DNA from: Apostichopus japonicus
Taxonomy: Eukaryota > Echinodermata > Holothuroidea > Aspidochirotida > Stichopodidae
DNA length: 64,000 nucleotides
Reading direction: 5' to 3'
Assembly (NCBI RefSeq): GCF_037975245.1
Contig: NC_092576.1
Coordinates: 34,388,611-34,452,610, forward strand
The notes under the pieces were generated by a model. That model saw only the letters and a list, made by a program, of their open reading frames with translations. It searched no databases and was not told the origin of the DNA. Position 1 is the stretch's first letter, and each line of letters begins with the position of its first letter. Of this stretch, positions 61,534 through 64,000 are shown in pieces. Made by a program: the position numbers and the translations under genes.

Positions 61534-61588
61534 CAGGCGCGTATCCAGGAGGTATCCAGGGGGGTGTGGGAGCACGCGCCCCCCAGGT
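61534..61588 (+). mobile_element. One-ended hAT-like terminus remnant
   Basis: CAGGCGCGTATCCAGGAGG, followed by a second TATCCAGG and a GGGGGG...GCACGCGCCCCCC stretch, resembles the ends of hAT-like elements seen elsewhere in the window. I could not find a matching right end or target duplication, so this may be a truncated copy. The purine tract begins directly after it. Confidence 0.4.
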
Positions 61589-61705
61589 AAGAAAAAGAAG
61601 AGAGAAAAAAAGAGAGAAGAAAAAAGGAAAAAAAAAAGGGGGAAAAAGAGGAGGAAGGAAGGGAAAAGAAAAAGAAGAAAGAGAGAAAGGAGAAAAAGGA
61701 GGGAA
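61589..61705 (+). repeat. 117-nt uninterrupted purine tract
   Basis: Only A and G for 117 bases (GA-rich, with several mirror-like stretches such as AAGAAAAAGAAG), then continuing purine-rich to about 61,745. Such tracts can form triplex (H-DNA). The paired 61- to 97-codon frames here (K/R/E-rich on +, F/S/L-rich on -) are composition artefacts. Confidence 0.9.
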
Positions 61706-61883
61706 CAGAAGAAAAACCCCAAGACACCGGGAAGAGAAAGAGGAACAGTGACATAATTACAGCACTGATCCCTATTATATACACACGGTAGTCAGTGACA
61801 GATCGAGAAGGGGCGTCCGCCTCAGCCTACCCCTTACACCAACAACTCCATATTTGACGTTTCCATTTTCCTCTCTCACTAAT

Positions 61884-61886
<3 letters not shown>

Positions 61887-61917
<31 letters not shown>
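61887..61917 (+). repeat. (TA)n microsatellite
   Basis: About 15 TA units, followed by GCTATATATAGTATATC. Simple repeat with no gene nearby. Confidence 0.95.
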
Positions 61918-61919
<2 letters not shown>

Positions 61920-62084
61920 TATATATAGTATATCATGGCGCGTGTGTATGTATGGACGCCTTAAACAATTGTAAATTTGTGTTATGAAACCAATTGTGGC
62001 TGGTCTTGAACTCGACTTAGTCGTCGGGCATAGGCGTACGAGGCGGGGGGGGGGGGCAGGGGGGCAGACTGCCCCCCCCCCCAA

Positions 62085-62236
62085 ATTTCCAGAGGACAAG
62101 AAATTCGGGCAAAAGTCCTGAAAAATTCGGGCAGTCTAAGAGGAGAAAAAAAATATATATATATATATTTTTTTTCTCCTCTTAGGCTGTCTGAATTGTT
62201 CAGGACTTTTGCCCGAATTTCTTGTCCTCTGGAAAT
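62085..62236. repeat. 152-bp near-perfect palindrome
   Basis: Two arms of about 70 bp, each running from ATTTCCAGAGGACAAGAAAT to CTCCTCTTAG or its complement, meet at a (TA)n centre near 62,160 flanked by A8 and T8. Only about five mismatches separate the arms, in the stretch GAAAAATTCGGGCAGTC versus GGCTGTCTGAATTGTTC. It could extrude as a cruciform. It appears to be an inverted duplication of part of the host element's left end. Confidence 0.9.
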
Positions 62237-62380
62237 ATATATATGTATATAAATATGCAGTAGCTTGCCCGAATCTTTTTCAAATTTTTGCCCGGCACCA
62301 CCGTAAGCGCAGTTCATCTGGGCTACCACGCTTTTTGCACGATCAATTTTTTTTCTAACTAGTCAATTGTATACCTGGAC

Positions 62381-63030
62381 CAAGGGCGGAGGAACCGGGG
62401 GGCACAGGGGGCACGTGCCCCCCACTTTACCTCAGGTTAAAAATGTGCCTTTTTTCTACATAAAAATTGAGGTGCCTCAAGTTAGCAAGAGGCCAGGGAA
62501 CCAGAATGAACACTCGGGAAGGGCCGTTTCCGGCCATCTGAGGGGTTTGTAAAACCAAAAATTTTCTAGTACGCTCCGCGCCAACCGATGGTGGCGCTCC
62601 GCTCAGATAGTCGTGCATACAACTTTGCAAATCCTGGCTAAGCCTGTGACTTTTAATGAATTTCTGTGGGTCAAGCTCAAAGCTATTTCAAATGGAAAAG
62701 ATTTGTTTAGATATTAACAAGAGAAAAACTCTAATTCGGAAGATTCTTACATTAGCAACTAGCATGATTTCACCTCATTTTGTCTCAAAAGAAAACTTGT
62801 TCTTTGTTTCCCAATTTGCGCATTGGATATTGCAGTGCTAGTATGCATATTTTCCTTTGGGGGGGGGGAGGGGGCGTTGATGGAGTGATGTGTTTACACA
62901 AATAAGATAATACAATAAGAGTTATAAAGGGTACTAAATATAAGGCTGCATCAGTCCAATCGAATATCTGCAAAGTGCCCTTTGATGTCGGTGCCCCCCC
63001 CCAAGATTAAAAGTGCTTCCGTCGCCCTTG
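62381..63030. mobile_element. Nested hAT-like element, 8-bp duplication ACCTGGAC
   Basis: The left end CAAGGGCGGAGGAAC pairs with the right end GCTTCCGTCGCCCTTG (CAAGGGCG perfect, then a few mismatches). Perfect 8-bp duplications ACCTGGAC lie at 62,373-62,380 and 63,031-63,038. A 16-bp palindrome GGGGGCACGTGCCCCC sits just inside the left end (62,406-62,421). The interior includes a minus-strand piece related to the end of the 55,368 hAT element (about 62,488-62,652). No coding capacity is seen: the 61-67-codon frames are unrelated to known proteins. Confidence 0.87.
62488..62652 (-). repeat. Hairpin module copy 4 with degraded hAT end
   Basis: The minus strand reads CACAGGCTTAGCCAGGATTT, then ACTATCTGAGCGGAGCGCCA, ATCGG, GGCGCGGAGCGTAC, GGCCGGAAACGGCCCTTC and TGTTCATTCTGG. 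It is close to 55,374-55,545 over about 160 bp. The TIR-like start (CACAGGCTTAGCC against CAGGGGCGTAGC) suggests it derives from the same hAT family as the 55,368 element, fused into a different element. Confidence 0.8.
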
Positions 63031-63400
63031 ACCTGGACATCCCAACATGAGTGTATATAAGAAACGTATTCTTGTTCATGGATGGTGGGGGGGGGGGTGC
63101 CTACAAGCCTAGAAGTACAGGTTTATCATATTCTTTGTTAAAATTGCAGTCTCACCAGACACAGCGACATTATCCCGCCTACGTGTCGTTGAACAATGTA
63201 TGTTTTTCTGGAGGTAGCTGAGTACTATGTTAAAATAATAAATAAGGTAACTAAATAGGAGCTTAAAAAATATACTGTCCCATTTTTCCCCTTCAAAGTG
63301 ATGTACACTATTTTTCTTCTTCTAATTTACCAAATTTTTGGGGAAGTGTAAATTTCTAAAACGAGAGATTATCAAATAAAGAATGTCTAGATGCAACTTT
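62656..63400. other. Unassigned interior and flank of nested hAT-like elements
   Basis: AT-rich filler with poly-G runs near 62,860 and 63,087 and a poly-C run near 62,995. Open frames of 61-62 codons show no family resemblance. Confidence 0.4.
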
Positions 63401-63404
63401 CAAG

Positions 63405-63504
63405 GCCTCAGAAGTGCTGTTTCCGGCAATCTGAGAGGCATTGCGTGCCAAAAATTTTCTTGTACGCTACGCGCCAACCGATGGTGGCACTCCGCTTAGA
63501 TAGT
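63405..63504 (-). repeat. GCGGAGCG hairpin module, copy 5
   Basis: The minus strand reads ACTATCTAAGCGGAGTGCCA, ATCGG, TTGGCGCGTAGCGTACAAG, AAAATTTTTGGC, then AGATTGCCGGAAACAGCACT. It sits about 65 bp inside the right end of the 62,029-63,569 element, comparable to the placement of copies 1 and 2 in theirs. Confidence 0.78.
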
Positions 63505-63577
63505 GTCACGGGAACTTTCGGGCACAAAAAGATCTGCCCCCCAAACTGAAATGGTCCCGTACGCCTATGTCGTCGGG

Positions 63578-64000
63578 GAACATGACGCATTTCGGTATTA
63601 GCCCAGGATCTATATGCGAACTGCACTAGACATATGTCCTTCGATGCAACACTGTGATCCAGAGATAAAATGTTATACAATGCGAACTTAATGCTAAGTG
63701 TTACCCCACCCCTAGTACCGTAACTCATACAATGAATCTAAAAATAAAAAATTCCGCATGCGATTTGAGAATTGAGCACATTTCCTGCTAATATCATGTA
63801 GTGGATCCAAAGGTGTATCATTGCCGGCGGGGGGGGGGGGGCGGACGCACACATTACTTCTTGAGATTGTTCCCACCTGCATGAAAACGTGCGCCCCACA
63901 ACCCTATGCCCACCCCTCTAATCGCTTCCCGATGAGTTACGAAACCAGACCCATCGTATACAAAATTCTACTTGGATTATTTGTCCCCTGATTTTTTTCT
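63578..64000. other. Right-edge flank without recognised features
   Basis: Low-copy-looking sequence with a 13-base poly-G at about 63,829-63,841. I see no coding frame with known motifs, no complete repeat and no RNA gene. Confidence 0.4.

Larger units (their letters stand above)
62029..63569. mobile_element. hAT-like element, 8-bp duplication TCGTCGGG
   Basis: The 12-bp perfect inverted ends CATAGGCGTACG ... CGTACGCCTATG are flanked by TCGTCGGG at 62,021-62,028 and 63,570-63,577. End sequence and 8-bp duplication fit hAT. The 1,541 bp include a 650-bp nested element (62,381-63,030), a 152-bp palindrome near the left end, and a hairpin module near the right end (63,452-63,504). Complementary CTGCCCCCC / GGGGGGCAG motifs lie inside both ends. 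There is no transposase, and longer frames (106 codons, 63,408-63,728 -) run across the element boundary and are not credible genes. Confidence 0.88.

Noticed and set aside
61491-61784. A K/R/E-rich frame (+) and F/S/L-rich frames (-)
   Set aside because: Direct translation of a 117-nt purine tract. No conserved protein is indicated.
63408-63728. 106-codon minus frame
   Set aside because: It crosses the right end and target duplication of the hAT-like element and the hairpin module, so it cannot be an ancestral gene. No recognised motif.

Overview
This window is almost certainly eukaryotic nuclear DNA, probably from a marine invertebrate. There are no bacterial operons or rRNA/tRNA genes, the bulk is a long-period satellite, and the remainder is a nest of DNA transposons with GGGGCGTAGC-type hAT ends of the kind common in marine metazoans. 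I cannot name the species. I found no intact protein-coding gene. The only recognisable coding sequence is the C-terminal end of a broken hAT transposase.

Positions 1-55,367 are a head-to-tail satellite of about 803 bp per monomer. I placed 66 monomer anchors (the GATGTCATTNCACTA site) from 129 to 54,751, so the array holds roughly 67 monomers and runs off the left edge. Monomers are AT-rich overall but carry G-rich tracts, always on the + strand: a variable poly-G run and a canonical G-quadruplex motif. Marker variants show layered unequal exchange. Tandem copies of 1, 2, 3 and 4 monomers and a block displaced by 12.03 kb (15 monomers) can be traced, along with a short patch that looks like gene conversion and mosaic monomers. 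A clean 2,435-bp non-autonomous transposon (4,537-6,971, CCCAGACGAA ends, AT target duplication) sits in one monomer. The homologous monomers elsewhere give the empty site.

At 55,368 the array is broken by a hAT-type element (55,368-57,243; 5-bp duplication TCGTC proven by the satellite empty site). It holds the hAT dimerisation-domain remnant and is itself interrupted inside the coding frame by a second hAT-like element (55,866-56,807). A last satellite fragment with a 407-bp deletion (57,244-57,530) marks the array's right edge.

From 57,531 to 64,000 is non-satellite, repeat-dense flank. It holds an imperfect 0.34-0.41-kb repeat cluster (57,539-58,830) and a 1,153-bp hAT-like MITE (59,074-60,226), which carries a 693-bp foldback element with 8-bp AGCATAAT duplications. 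A 117-nt pure purine tract follows. Then a 1,541-bp hAT-like element (62,029-63,569, duplication TCGTCGGG) contains a 152-bp palindrome and a 650-bp nested hAT-like element (62,381-63,030, duplication ACCTGGAC). A roughly 110-bp module with a GC-rich hairpin recurs five times across these otherwise different hAT-like elements and is the least explained signal outside the satellite.
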